Source: Folioceros fuciformis
Lineage: Eukaryota > Anthocerotophyta > Anthocerotopsida > Anthocerotales
Length of the DNA: 25,152 nt
Assembly (NCBI GenBank): GCA_049999805.1
Contig: JBNGIO010006281.1
Location: 308,794 to 333,945, forward strand
Direction of reading: 5' to 3'
Shown here: piece by piece, positions 1 to 10,485 of the stretch
Position numbering within the stretch: the stretch's first letter is position 1
How the letters are laid out: the number at the start of each line of letters is the position of its first letter
Notes under the pieces: generated by a model
Seen by the model: the letters and a program-made list of their open reading frames with translations, nothing else
Told to the model about the DNA's origin: nothing
Database searches by the model: none
Program-made: the position numbers and the translations under genes

Positions 1-1788
1 AAATAATTCCCTGTGGAGTCATATGTCAGATGATTAAGTTTAGGGTTTAGGGGGTTTGGGGTTATAATCCCTAATAAGGGTCATTAAGGGGATGAATTGT
101 GAACGGTGGCGTTGTCTCTCGATACATGGTCTCTTCACGTTATTTTGGGGGTGGAGTTGGTTGGAGTACATATGAACACTTTTGTCTGATCTAGAGAATT
201 CACCTCCGATTCAGGACGGCCTTTTCAGTCTCTAACCAAAGGATCAGCCGTTAAGACCCGTGCTCCTTGCGGATGCTCAAGACGTTTCTATAATGTATAT
301 ATTAAATTATTTCAAAGTTCTGTTGACGAGTTTTGCGAACCGTCGCAGAGGGAGCGCGTCGATACTTTAAATTGCGAATAGGCCAACGCTACTTAACCTG
401 TTATTGATGGGCCTATTACACAACCATTCGAATACAGTGTATTCACGTGAGAGAGAGTAGGAGTGGCTACTATCTCTCCGTGGCAGGCGCGGGGCCGCTG
501 GTGCTGGATTTTTGGGCCGGTAGCCGGGGAATGGGCCCGGTGCCCCCGGCACGGATGCTCGTTGATGCCCACTTGGTGGCACCTCCACGATCACGGCTGG
601 CAGCCTACAGGACGGGCTATGAAGTCAAGTGGCCATGGCATCGAGGCGCGAATCGCATCCCAGCGGAATCGTTGCCGGAGTTAGCTACAATGCTGCTTCA
701 CCGCTCACCATGGCCTAGTCCTGCGGACGACTTCTGTACTTTGCTACCAACATTTTACTTATCTACATGTCGGACACTCCATGGGTGCATCTCTGTTGGA
801 GTTAGCTACAGGGATTCCATGCCCGCGCACTCATGTCCCAGGTGCAGGGCCGGCTGGCCCAAGCCCTGGCCTCGGCACCGGGCCCGGCACCTGATGAGAG
901 ACACGCCGGTCAGACTCCGCTCTTCACTCGTGGAAGCCATCAATGTGGCAGCGGCAACCCCACCCCCCCCTTGAAGAAAACTCGGGAAAATATCGGCATT
1001 CTGTCTCGCTACTACTGGAGGTAGGAACGCAAATCGGAATGTTCCCGAGGAAGACACCCTGTCGAGTGGCGACAAAACCGACTCCCTCCAACTCCGCCAT
1101 TATCAAACCTCATCACCAGCTAGTGTCTGTATCTGCTGCTGCCCTTATTTTCCCGCCTTGCTCCCTTAAGTTTCTCTTTCTCACTCAACTCCTATGATCG
1201 CGCCGCATCTAGGGAGCAGAGCAAGGAGTAGGAGGGAGTGGACTGCGGGCCGGCGCAAGTGCTCGCAGGTAGCATTGTTGAGCGTGGTGTTGTGAGGTGT
1301 GTGTTTCCGTCCACACGGCGTCGTGGTTGAGATGCCTGCTCTTCTGCCTCGGAGTGTGTCCCGCAATTAGGAGGGGCCACGAATCGGGTGCCGGATCTCG
1401 ATGTTTGTGCGCGCTACCTGCAGCTCAGCTCGCCCGCACCAGGTGCTGGATCCGCGTCTCGGAACTTGAGCTTGTGACGGCGGGTGCCGGAGATTTCTCC
1501 GGATTGGCGGAGGAAGGGCAGGCGCTTTGTATGGGACGGCGATTTGTGGATCTGTTTGGATTTCGTGCAGGGGAATTGGAGCGCGGATGCAGAAAATCAG
1601 GATTCTGTAAGAGCAGACGTACTCCTCGGTTGCTGCATTTCAGCAGGATTTTGAAGCCTGGGGCATCTGCCTTGCGTGTTCCGGCTTGCTTGGCGGTTGC
1701 ATGGGGAATCCGGTAGATTTGGGGATTCCACACTCTAGTGTAGCGCCCGGAGCTTCGGAATGCGTGGTTTGAGCTGCCAGGATTTGTG
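1..1788. other. gene-free upstream region of the LysM receptor kinase
   Basis: No recognisable protein or RNA gene was found on either strand. The first 350 bases are AT-rich. From about 440 onward the DNA is GC-rich and carries several overlapping open frames that match no family I know and have no splice or codon pattern suggesting use. The stretch just before 1789 probably holds the promoter and 5' leader of the downstream receptor kinase. No convincing TATA box is visible there. Confidence 0.5.
39..52 (+). repeat. two perfect telomere-type repeats (telo-box)
   Basis: Two adjacent TTTAGGG units are followed by degenerate G/T-rich sequence up to about position 63. In plants this motif, read on the other strand as AAACCCTAAA, is a known promoter element called the telo-box. 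Two units are far too few to call a telomere. It may be a regulatory site of a gene lying to the left, or chance. Confidence 0.4.
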
Positions 1789-4700
1789 ATGGAAGACCCC
1801 ACGCTCGTTTTCTTGCTGTTGCTGCTGCTGCACCTTCTTTCGCATCCGCGAGTCGGGGCTCAGTCGGAGAGTCTAGTGCCGCCTGTTGCACCTCTCAACT
1901 GCACCACTCCGGACGTCATCTCCGAATGCACCTCTTACTTTTATCGTCCCGTCAACGTGAGCGCAGCCAACGAATCAGCCGGGGATGTGGCTAGCTTGTA
2001 TAATGTTCCTGTGCAGACTCTCCTCTCTGTGCCCAACAATGCTCCTCAGCAGACCTTCATTGTGCCTCTCACGTGTCAGTGTGCTCCTCTCCCTAGAGGG
2101 TACAACAACTCTCAAAGTGCAAAGGTGTACACTTCACAGGTCCCCTACACAATGAGCTCGGATGACCGGGACTACTCGTCAATTTCCTCCAGATTCGACG
2201 ATGCAGTCCTCATTCCGGAAGACTCAACGGTCGTACCAGGGAGTCAGCAAATCCTGTATCTTGCCTGTGGCTGCCTCCCTCCGGACCTGGGGGCACAGAG
2301 TGCGTACACTGCTGTGGTTACCTACAAGATTGTAAGCCAGGACACCTTGTTCAAGCTCAGCAACTTTTTTGGGAGCAATATGTCCGCAATTCAGTCTTTG
2401 AACAACATCGCCAACATCAACTTTATCTATGCAGGCCAAGTTATTTACATACCGGTCAAGAATGGTGACTACTTTCTCTTCCTTTCCTTTTGCTTTGCTT
2501 GAGTCATTTGGGACATCTCGCTGCCAGTGATTGTTTGCTCTGTAGATCTTTCTTGATTTAGAGTGATTTTTTTTTTTGGATGTCAGGTTTTCCCACTGGG
2601 GTTCTACGGTGGCTTATCTTTGTGTCTCTTTGTTGGTGTGCTGTAATGTGCAACTACGTGGGATCATGTTATCCGCAAAGTTTCAAACATTGGTGGACCA
2701 GCGTCCGCAGGTATTATCTTCACCAGCCTTTGTCTCCGCTAATCCTGGTTTCATTTTCTCGGTTTGGGCAAGGCCAACAGTCTGCGGGTCCAGGGTTGGG
2801 CTGATCCAGCAACCTTTGAATGCAGTACCCCCCGCAAGTGTACAGCAGCCCAAACACAAGTCCTCTCCAACCTTGGGGATCGCACTGGGCATCGCTGGGG
2901 TGGTCATCGTTGTGTCTCTTCTACTGCTTGGAACTGCACTTTACTTTCGGTCAAAGAAGTCGGAGAACAGCTTGAGAAAAGCCTACAGCGATGGCAACGT
3001 CAATGTCACTGGCCACTCTGTGCATTCTGTGCTGTCCGCCCACTCTGGCACTCAAGATATTGAGAGCGGTGGAATATTCAGGGGGATTGGAAACTTCTTT
3101 GGCTGTTCTCCTCTCAAGCGGAGTGGCACCGCCAAAAACAACAATGTTAAGCGCAGTATCACCTTGCCGAAAGGTCTGTTCAGTCCTCGTGCCTGTTGTC
3201 TATCATGTCAATTCTGTAATGTCGGGGACTTAACTACCAACGTTGTGGAACTGCAGAGGCTAATATTGTCTTTGACTCCGAGAAGCCAGTTGTTTTCACG
3301 TACGATGAGATTGTCGTGGCGACTGACAGCTTCAATGAGAGTAAGAAGATTGGACAAGGTGCTTTCGGTCTTGTCTACTTTGGCAATCTAAGACAGCAGG
3401 TGAACACCTGCGTGTGACTCAATCCTCCTGTTCCTCTAGCTTAGTATTGACGTAATCTAACCTAGGCTGTGATGTTCTTCTCTGTAGGATGTGGCTGTTA
3501 AGCAGATGAAGGCAACCAAATCTAGGGAGTTCTACGCCGAGTTGAAAGTTCTCTGCAAAGTGCACCACACGAACCTGGTGAGAAAAGCTTGTCGTTTTCC
3601 AGAGAGTGTGGTTGTCAGCGTTGGGGAATTACGACATGGTTTGGCTGATCCTCTGAATGATCTTTCCGTCGTACAGGTCGAGCTGATAGGCTATTCAGCT
3701 GGTCAGGAACATCTCTACCTAGTGTATGAGTTTGCTGAGAATGGAGCTTTGAGTGACCGTCTTCACAACCCTTTAAGCAAAGGTACAGGCTACGGGGTCT
3801 TGCAGCAGCGTCCAAATCTTGCATTGCAAAGAGGACATTTCTGATCTGGGACCGTCGGATCAATTTTGCAGGTTTCACTCCTCTTAGCTGGACTCAAAGA
3901 GTGCAAATAGCAGTTGATTCTGCTAGAGGACTCGAATACATACATGAGCACACAAAGGCGCACTACGTACACCGGGATGTGAAGACGAGCAACATTCTCC
4001 TGGACAGCGATTTTCGGGCCAAGGTAGACTCCGCTGATGCTTCTTCGCCTTGAAATGTGTTGTATATCGCAGTACCTCGCAAGAGATTCTAAAAAATCAA
4101 CGGGCTTCTGCAATTGTCCAGGTAGCAGACTTTGGACTCGCCAAGCTGGTGGAGCAGAGTGGAGAGGGGGGAGAAGGCCTCACAACTCGAGTGGTTGGAA
4201 CATTTGGCTACCTTGCTCCTGAGTAAGTTAACTTTGCCACTTTCACATCACCTAAGCGCCAACGGTGTGTTGCTTGCCGTTGTGATCTGACCGGATACTG
4301 GGCGTTGCGTTTAGGTATGTACGAGATGGCCATGCTACATCCAAAAGCGATACGTATGCCTTCGGAGTTGTGCTCATGGAACTTCTAACAGGCTCCGAAG
4401 CCATCTCTAAGTCAAAAAGTGGTTGCAACGAAGGTGGCAACGACAAGCGCTCAATCATCTCCTTGGTGAGGCCTCTGTACGTCTTCTTCCCGATGGACAT
4501 TGTACGGACATCTCGCCACTCAGTCTGACATTTTGGAGCATCTGCGCCTCAGATGTTGTCGGTGCTTCTGGACAACGATGCGTACGGGAGGTTTCAAACC
4601 ATTGTGGACCCACTTCTTAACGACAGCTACCCTAAAGACGGGGCCTACAGGGTTAGTCATCAACCCTCCTACATCACAGCAGAACTTCTGTTCCCGCGTC

Positions 4701-4919
4701 TGGTGTAGAGAATGGCTGACGTAGCTGCCCAATGTGTCCTTCCTTTTCCCGCAGATGGCTGTGCTGTCTAAGGCTTGCGTGGACGAAGACCCCTCCATGC
4801 GACCAGACATGAGGCAGGTGGTGCTCACCTTGTCGCAGATTATGCTGGCCTCCATTGAATGGGAAGCCTCGCTTGCAGGGAATAGTCAGATATTCAGTGG
4901 CTTGGTGCAAGGCAGGTAA
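1789..4919 (+). CDS. LysM receptor-like kinase, CERK1/LYK type
   Basis: Plasma-membrane receptor kinase of the family that binds chitin, lipo-chitooligosaccharides or peptidoglycan fragments. Coding exons: 1789-2454, 2810-3173, 3257-3399, 3488-3577, 3677-3782, 3872-4023, 4122-4222, 4315-4465, 4553-4651, 4755-4919. All phases agree and give 678 residues, against about 620 for Arabidopsis CERK1. Seen: a leucine-rich signal peptide, an ectodomain with two CxC motifs (CQC, CGC) separating three LysM modules, several N-glycosylation sequons, a membrane span near residues 245-267, and a full kinase domain with glycine loop GQGAFG, lysine K396 in VAVK, HRD 490-492 and DFG at 510. The kinase therefore looks catalytically competent, unlike the LYK4/5 or NFR5 branch. 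The protein ends GR, as CERK1 does. The start is the ATG at 1789; the preceding GTG is not used. The intron 1 boundaries are the weakest: a donor at 2465 is also possible. Confidence 0.9.
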
Positions 4920-5790
4920 TTATCACTCAGTTTCGGGACCTGTAACTCGTCTCGATTCCTAGCAGCAATCGACATCTGACCAATACTGAGGACGCTTCAT
5001 CATGAGTACCTAATATCACAGCTAGGTTACGAGTATTGACGGTCCTCAATCCACCTACGTCTCTTCCACATACTAGGCCTAGGGAATCGATTGGAATTGG
5101 GATTTGAAAGAGTTGAGAATTTATATCATGGAACTTACCCAGTTGTGGCTCTTATAAGTTCGCTTAACCTGTAAGTGACCAAACTCACTTACAATCTTGT
5201 AATTGATTTAACTTACCCACCATCATGATCTACTATCATGCATTTACTAACCCACTTACATTCCTCTTAAGGCTAAGTTATCCTCTAATTGAGGGACGCA
5301 CTCACAAACCTTTATGTACTCAATTTTTTCAGAACTCTTTAAATTAAGTTATTCAAAATAAAGTATTTTGTATATTTTATAATTTTTATTAAAAAAATCC
5401 ATTTTTAAAATTTTATGATAAACCAATTCAATCTAGGGCTGCTACAATTGAGTGCAGTAATGAATGCTTGCATGTTGAAAATTGAGTAGAGAAGCCTTCT
5501 TTTTCTACTCAAGCTTTTGTACTTTCTTCACATATCTTCATAAACTGTATTTATAGGGAAGGAAGGTTTTTCCTTCATGAATCCAAGCTTCAACTCGTCA
5601 TCTCATGTTTTTGCTGCATGCAACACACATTCAACTCCTTGAGCTTCCATGTAAAGAGGGAAGTACTAAAATAGAAGTGTAATTGTGAAAAATGTATAGA
5701 CTAGAGGGAAGAGTCTGTCTTCCAATCCTTCAACTACAATTGTCATTTCCCATCTTGGGTTCCATTAGAGGATAAGTACGTCACTCACTA
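4920..5790. other. AT-rich intergenic DNA
   Basis: This is the 3' flank of the receptor kinase and contains no supported gene. It is strongly AT-rich between about 5320 and 5440. A small hairpin with 8-bp arms (GTAAGTGA / TCACTTAC, 6-nt loop) lies at 5171-5192. The TA at 5789-5790 is the left target duplication of the adjacent transposon. Confidence 0.6.
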
Positions 5791-5869
5791 CAGTCAAACC
5801 CCTCTAATTGGGACCCCTATAAATTGGAACCCCCTTAAACCAAACCCCTCTAATTGGGACCCCTATAAA
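5791..5869 (+). repeat. left terminal inverted repeat with subterminal duplication
   Basis: The outer copy begins CAGTCAAACCCCTCTAATTG. A 28-bp stretch starting at 5796 recurs exactly at 5842. It matches, inverted, the right end of the element. Confidence 0.8.
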
Positions 5870-6300
5870 TGGGAACCCCCTTTAAATGGGACGCCCGAGC
5901 TTACTCCTTTGAATGTGCTACATGCTAAATGGGAAACTCTCTAATTTGTAAATGGGAACATATGTCTCCCAAACATTCAATGCAAGTACACCTTTGTAAA
6001 AGGGAAAATACATATTTAAAAAAAATAATTGAGGAAATCATCTTATCGAGATTAAATCATGAGTTATTGAGATTATGTCAAGTTAAAGGCTATCGAGATT
6101 ATATCCTAAAACATAGACAGTCATCGAGATTGGGCTATATATGTAGTAGTTTTGTACACTATGCTTTGTGCTCAGAAGCATTGTTCCTAGTGCATAAGTT
6201 GTTTCATTGTACAAGTTATCTTATGGTGTTGTAAGTTGTTGTCTTGCTGTGAGATATTTTGTATGTGTTCTTTACCCATTCTCTTTGACGTGTAAGAACA

Positions 6301-7319
6301 ATGCCGCCCAAGCCACCGCGCAAGCATGCTACCATACCAAAGCAAAAAAAGAAAGAGGTTTACGAATATTATGTCCAACAATCTTGCACACTTAAGGAGT
6401 TAACTAGATGGACAACATAGTCTTTAATAGTTTCAATAGTAGCTTCTAAAAGTGCATTGTCTAGGATTGTGAATGACAAAGACATGGTTGGACCCTGCCA
6501 TTGGTCCAACAACTAATATGGCAGGAATGAGGGATAAACTAACCATATGCCCACAGGTTGACCACGCAGTACACGTTTGGGCTCTTGCAATCCAAGCTCA
6601 AAGTGCCACAATTTCAGATGACTTGCTTTGCGAGTGCATCAAGTTGTATCGTAACTATCAAGCAGTGGTTATGCTAGTAAAAGCTTGGACTTCATTTGTG
6701 AGTCCTCATACCACACATAATTGTTGGAGGCATAGCACTTTGGATGCGGAATTGCGTGCACAAGATGCTCGGTTCCGTAAGTCTTTGGATCTAAACAGCG
6801 CACCGTATGATCCAGATGATCCATTGTCGGATCTTCAAAATTACTCTAATTTGCTGGAAACGCAGGTAGAAGAGCTACAACGGTCTATGCGAAGCTTAGA
6901 CCGTTGTAGCTCCATTATTAACATCTGAGGATATGACAGGAATTGCTGATGTTGGATATCCAACGATGACAGCTGAAGAGTATCTGAACTTTGAGGAGGA
7001 TGAAGGATTGGAGACTACGTATATTCCTACAGAGGACAAAATATGGCAAGCACTAATCCCTGCGCCTGTCAATGAGGAGGGTGAGGAGATTGATACAACG
7101 TCAGTAGAGACCATAACGCCAAGACTACGTACAACAAAGGATGTTGTAGATAATGCTATGAGGATAGCGAAGATGTTTTTGGAAGAGATGCCATATAACA
7201 CTCTTGATGCTTTGAAGTTGCATTCTTAGTTGGAAAAACATAAACATATTGCTAGTCATTGGATGAAAGCAACTCAGTATCAATCAAGGATTGATGATTA
7301 TTTTAACCCAGCAAACTAG
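6301..7319 (+). pseudogene. degenerate pogo-family transposase lacking the DDE domain
   Basis: The ATG at 6301 opens a basic N-terminus followed by a Psq-type helix-turn-helix remnant (KKKEVYEYYV, then LSRIVNDK). An in-frame stop at 6418-6420 and a frame change near 6470 break it. The next open stretch, 6473-6925, resembles a CENP-B-type DNA-binding domain (WALAIQ, ISDDLLCEC) and then jumps to the C-terminal part of such transposases (KAWTSFVSPHTTHNCWRHS). The roughly 250-residue catalytic DDE region between them is missing, probably deleted around 6640-6670. A third open stretch, 6933-7229, and an in-frame tail to 7319 (ending DDYFNPAN) complete the C-terminus. At about 340 codons it is well short of the roughly 500 expected. 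Assignment to pogo rests on these motifs plus the element ends. Confidence 0.72.
6872..6912. repeat. perfect 16-bp inverted repeat inside the transposase remnant
   Basis: Arms at 6872-6887 (GAGCTACAACGGTCTA) and 6897-6912 are exact reverse complements around a 9-nt spacer. The hairpin sits where the reading frame of the decayed transposase ends. Confidence 0.9.
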
Positions 7320-7472
7320 AATAAGGTTGGCAGCTATGTAGTACAAGGGAGCATTTTGGATTTTTTAGAAGCTTTTAAGCTCTTTCAAATTTTTGATTTA
7401 TTTATTTTTAAATATTTTTATTTTCAAAAAAAGATAAAAATATCTAAACGGGAAGCCCTCTATATGGGACGA

Positions 7473-7562
7473 TTTTTGCTACTCCTAACTATTCCCAATT
7501 AGAGGGTTCTGACTGTATTTTTGCTACTCCCAATTGTTCCCAATTAGAGGGGTCTAACTGTA
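7473..7562 (+). repeat. tandem 45-bp duplication at the transposon right end
   Basis: Two consecutive 45-bp copies (7473-7517 and 7518-7562) start TTTTTGCTACTCC and both end in CTGTA. The second copy forms the actual right terminus plus the TA target site. Confidence 0.8.
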
Positions 7563-7826
7563 TTATAATAAAGGGACATCTCTAACATGTTTATCATAAT
7601 AATTAGATAGATAAGGAACCAAAATGATGATAGGCCTTGATAATGTAGTTCTCGGCATCATACTACTAACATTTTATTGAGAATGTGATGTTTACAACTA
7701 TGTCACAAAATACAAGTACTCAAAGTAGTGCCACAAGAACCTGGGGGACAAGCCATTGACTAGACTACGAATAGCTAAGTACTTTCCCTTGTTTGAGTGC
7801 TTGATCTCCTTCTATACACCTTTGAA

Positions 7827-8043
7827 GAAGCCTATTGCATGGGTGATAGATGCCTTGATTGAGGAAGCCTATTGCATGGGCGATAGATGCCTTGATTGAG
7901 GAAGCCTATTGCATGGGTGATAGATGTCTTGATTGAGGAAGCCTATTGCATGGGTGATAGATGCCTTGATTGAGGAAGCCTATTGCATGGGTGATAGATG
8001 CCTTGATTGAGGAAGCCTATTGCATGGGTGATGGATGCCTTGA
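7827..8043 (+). repeat. 37-bp minisatellite, about six copies
   Basis: The units begin GAAGCCTATTGCATGGG and start at 7827, 7864, 7901, 7938, 7975 and 8012. Copies differ by single substitutions only, and the last is incomplete. The unit length is not a multiple of three and no open frame spans the array, so it is not a coding repeat. The near identity implies recent expansion. Confidence 0.92.
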
Positions 8044-8420
8044 AAGCACAAAATCCACACGACATGGTTCTAGACTTGACATATCGGGCTTCAAGATTGC
8101 GAGTGGTGCAAGTTTGTAGCCTCTATTTCATGATTGCAGTGTTTGACCAATTGGATGACACAATGTTTCTAAATAACTTAAGATAAATTTTCCATGTATG
8201 TTAATCATGGAACCTATTGCTGATGATTAGTAAACAATAAGTACCTACGAATAGTACTAGTTTCAATATACCACCTAGATAATCTTATCCTAAACGAATT
8301 GTTAGCTAAACTAGAGGTCCATATTGAAGTTTCCTTCTCAAATCAATCTTGCAATCTATGAGAAAAATAAAATGACCTTTTATTTTTTACTACAAAATGG
8401 CTTTGCCAAAAGGACTATTA

Positions 8421-9027
8421 AGTAACAATACTGGTTTGAGTGCCAAGCAAGTAAGCTCCATGCAGAGGCATGTTTAGCAGAGCAAGTTACTAAGAGCATG
8501 AGAAGCATGCAGCTCTAGGAAAAGTGTGTCGTAGTGAATAATAGCTTAAGGCTTAAGTAAGTACTTAAGTAAGTAGTTGCTAAGTTAGTGACTAGAGCTT
8601 GTGTATAAAAGGGGACCTAGCCAAGGGCTAAGGCAAGTTCAATACAATGGAGTTGAGATCAGTATCTTCTCAAAGCCTTGAGAGCACTGGGTGCTTGGGC
8701 TATGCCTTGAGAGAATGTGTTGCTTGGGCTGTGAGAGCACATGAAAGGTGCTGTAAAGGAGCTGTGCGAGGAGGTCAAGAGAAGGGAGAGCTAAACTCCT
8801 AGTTTAGGCAAAGATGGGGAGTTCTTTCTAACCCTCCAGTATGTTCTTGTTGACTCGTGATTTGAATAAAGAGCAGCAGCAAGGGTGCTGGCTGCGAGTC
8901 CTCCTGTGAGAGGAGGGCGGGCTACTTGGAGGCCTAGTCGTGTGTCCGATGTTTAAGAACTGACCCTTGCTTTGGCTTCTAACTGCGTGGTTCTGCCCCA
9001 CCCCGTTGAAGGGGGTGTGGTGTTACT
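8421..9027 (+). mobile_element. probable solo LTR (607 bp)
   Basis: The segment begins AGTAACA, ends TGTTACT (perfect 7-bp inverted termini) and is flanked on both sides by ATTA (8417-8420 and 9028-9031), consistent with a short target duplication. It has the order expected of a long terminal repeat: a TATA box at 8604-8610 (TATAAAA followed by GGGG), and a polyadenylation-type AATAAA at 8865-8870. No primer-binding site, polypurine tract or retroviral-type coding sequence adjoins it, so only one LTR seems to remain. The ends differ from the canonical TG...CA, which lowers confidence. A non-LTR origin is possible. Confidence 0.55.
8604..8610 (+). promoter_or_regulatory. TATA box inside the putative LTR
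   Basis: TATAAAA followed by a G-run, about 184 bp into the 607-bp repeat and 255 bp upstream of an AATAAA. This spacing fits the U3-R layout of an LTR. Confidence 0.5.
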
Positions 9028-9031
9028 ATTA

Positions 9032-9567
9032 GACACTTCAATGAAGTGTAAAATATCTTGAGAAATTAAAAGAATAAAAATAACTTTAAAAGAGACTAAA
9101 AAATATTTCCTAGCTAAATTATTAGGTTAGTGGACAAAGAACTGCACAAAATACTACATATTTTAATGAACAGCTGTTAACGATTTCATTAGCTCGTCTT
9201 ATGTGCAATTCCCCTAAGGCGGCCCCACCACTCTCACATAAATCTCGGAGACAGGACATGGGTCACATATCTTTGGTGGAGGCAGTTATGGAAGCACCTG
9301 GAAGAAAACTGAAGTACCTAGCATTTTAACTTGTGATCAGCGACCGAAACAAAGGGCAACCTTTCTAACTGATCGCTCACCTGGACCAGTTCGTGGACTC
9401 CGTCTCCAAGGCTTTACGGAGAAAACCTCGAAGCATTTTTTTTTGCTCCCATGCGAGACTTGCAGGTCCTCGATTTCTTTCGAGGCGATTCGATTTTTGA
9501 GCATCTGAAGACGAAAGGGCTTCTGGTTACACTTCCCAAGTCTGTTTCGAATCCGTTTGCCAGGGAG
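9032..9567. other. intergenic DNA upstream of the zinc-finger gene
   Basis: No supported gene. A 17-bp near-perfect palindrome (ACACTTCA-A-TGAAGTGT) lies at 9033-9049 just beyond the LTR. The right half probably includes the promoter and leader of the next gene. An in-frame upstream ATG at 9451 could extend that protein by 39 residues. Confidence 0.45.
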
Positions 9568-10485
9568 ATGGGGTCTTCAGGAAGGCTTCTCTGCATGTCC
9601 GCAGCCTCCAGAAACGGAGCTGGAGCAGGTTTCGCGCACTTGAGTGTTTCTGCTCAGGTGCATCCAGTGCTGCAGTGGACGGAGTGTTGGACAGTCCGCT
9701 CTAGATACCGTTGGCAGGATGGGGTCCTTCGGCTACAATTGCACTGCTGTACGCCTACGAATGGAGCTATGCCCTGGAAAGGAGAAGTAATGGTTCTTGC
9801 ACCATGTTTTGCGATAGTCTTTCTGATGTCGGTGTGCAATTGCGTTCGGTTAATGGTGCAGGTTCCTGAAATCCCTGCATCTTTGGAGTGTCTGTAGCCA
9901 TGATTGCTTGGCTTTGAGGCTGGTTGTTCGAGTGTGCTGAAGCATGATTGATGAGCTAGAGACGGACTTTTCTGAGCTGTTTGAGCTGGAAGCTTGATGT
10001 GTTAACTGCTATAATAGCAACTGTGATGTCTGGCTGCATCAGGCTAGTGGGAACCAACCAGGTGGGAACCCCACGAGCAGTTTGGACCGAGCCAGGAACA
10101 AGCTGGAATCGTTATTTATCTCTAACTCTTCTAGCCCTAGGGAGGAAGGCGTGAAGCCAATTAGATTGCCTTCCAAAACGCGTTCTATAGGAAACAAGCC
10201 CAGCTGTTCATTGTGTGAAGCGAAAGGGGCCATACAGTGCGCCACTTGTACTGGCTCAGGCTTGTATGTGGACTCGATCCTGGAAAGCCAGGGAATCATT
10301 GTCAAGGTTAGATGTCTTGGTAAGTGGTTTCTGCACTGGGTTAACCTCAGGGACTAATTTATGCCTACATCGCTTGTCGCTGCAGGACGATTAAAGTGTT
10401 CGCTGGTTGATTTCTATTTGTTGCAGGCTGTGGTGGCACTGGAGACATTCTTTGTCCGACTTGTGGTGGTCGAGGTCATGTCTGA
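9568..10485 (+). CDS. small DnaJ-type zinc-finger protein (no J domain), probably plastid
   Basis: Three exons are proposed: 9568-9657, 10043-10319 and 10427-10485, giving about 141 residues. The C-terminal half carries four cysteine pairs of the DnaJ central zinc-binding type (CSLC, CATC, CLGC, CPTC) with glycine-rich spacers such as CGGTGDILCPTCGGRGHV. The segment VDSILESQGIIVKVRCLG is, from memory, typical of a conserved family of short plant DnaJ-cysteine-rich proteins related to BSD2 and other thylakoid or Rubisco assembly helpers. There is no J domain, so it should act in protein folding or disulfide handling rather than stimulate Hsp70. The N-terminus is rich in Ser, Ala and Arg, consistent with a transit peptide. 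Exons 2 and 3 are secure. Exon 1 (donor 9658, phase 0) is a best guess; a later donor at 9859 is also in phase. Confidence 0.72.

Larger units (their letters stand above)
5791..7560 (+). mobile_element. pogo/Tigger-like (Lemi1-type) DNA transposon, non-autonomous
   Basis: A 1770-bp element of the Tc1/mariner superfamily. The two ends form inverted repeats that start CAGT and agree over the first 23 bases with two mismatches. TA dinucleotides flank both ends (5789-5790 and 7561-7562), as expected for TA-targeting pogo-type elements; plant Emigrant/Lemi1 elements have similar CAGT-AAACCTCTA termini. Inside lies a broken transposase with HTH and CENP-B-like regions but no DDE core, so the copy cannot move itself. 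Both ends carry duplicated subterminal sequence. Confidence 0.82.

Noticed and set aside
39-63. Possible internal telomere array
   Set aside because: Only two perfect units, followed by degenerate sequence; at most a telo-box.
447-974. 175-codon open frame in the upstream region
   Set aside because: No recognisable domain, it ends in a proline run from a C tract, and other frames overlap it equally well. GC-rich DNA gives such frames by chance.
2576-2809. Open sequence upstream of the membrane-span exon of the receptor kinase
   Set aside because: It is in frame with exon 2 but has no LysM or stalk similarity, and the CAG acceptor at 2807-2809 gives a natural junction, so it is treated as intron.
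5929-6234. 101-codon open frame in the left part of the transposon
   Set aside because: AT-rich, no similarity to transposase domains, and upstream of the recognisable transposase start at 6301.
7827-8043. CRISPR-like array
   Set aside because: Units are directly adjacent without unique spacers and the DNA is plant nuclear; it is a minisatellite.
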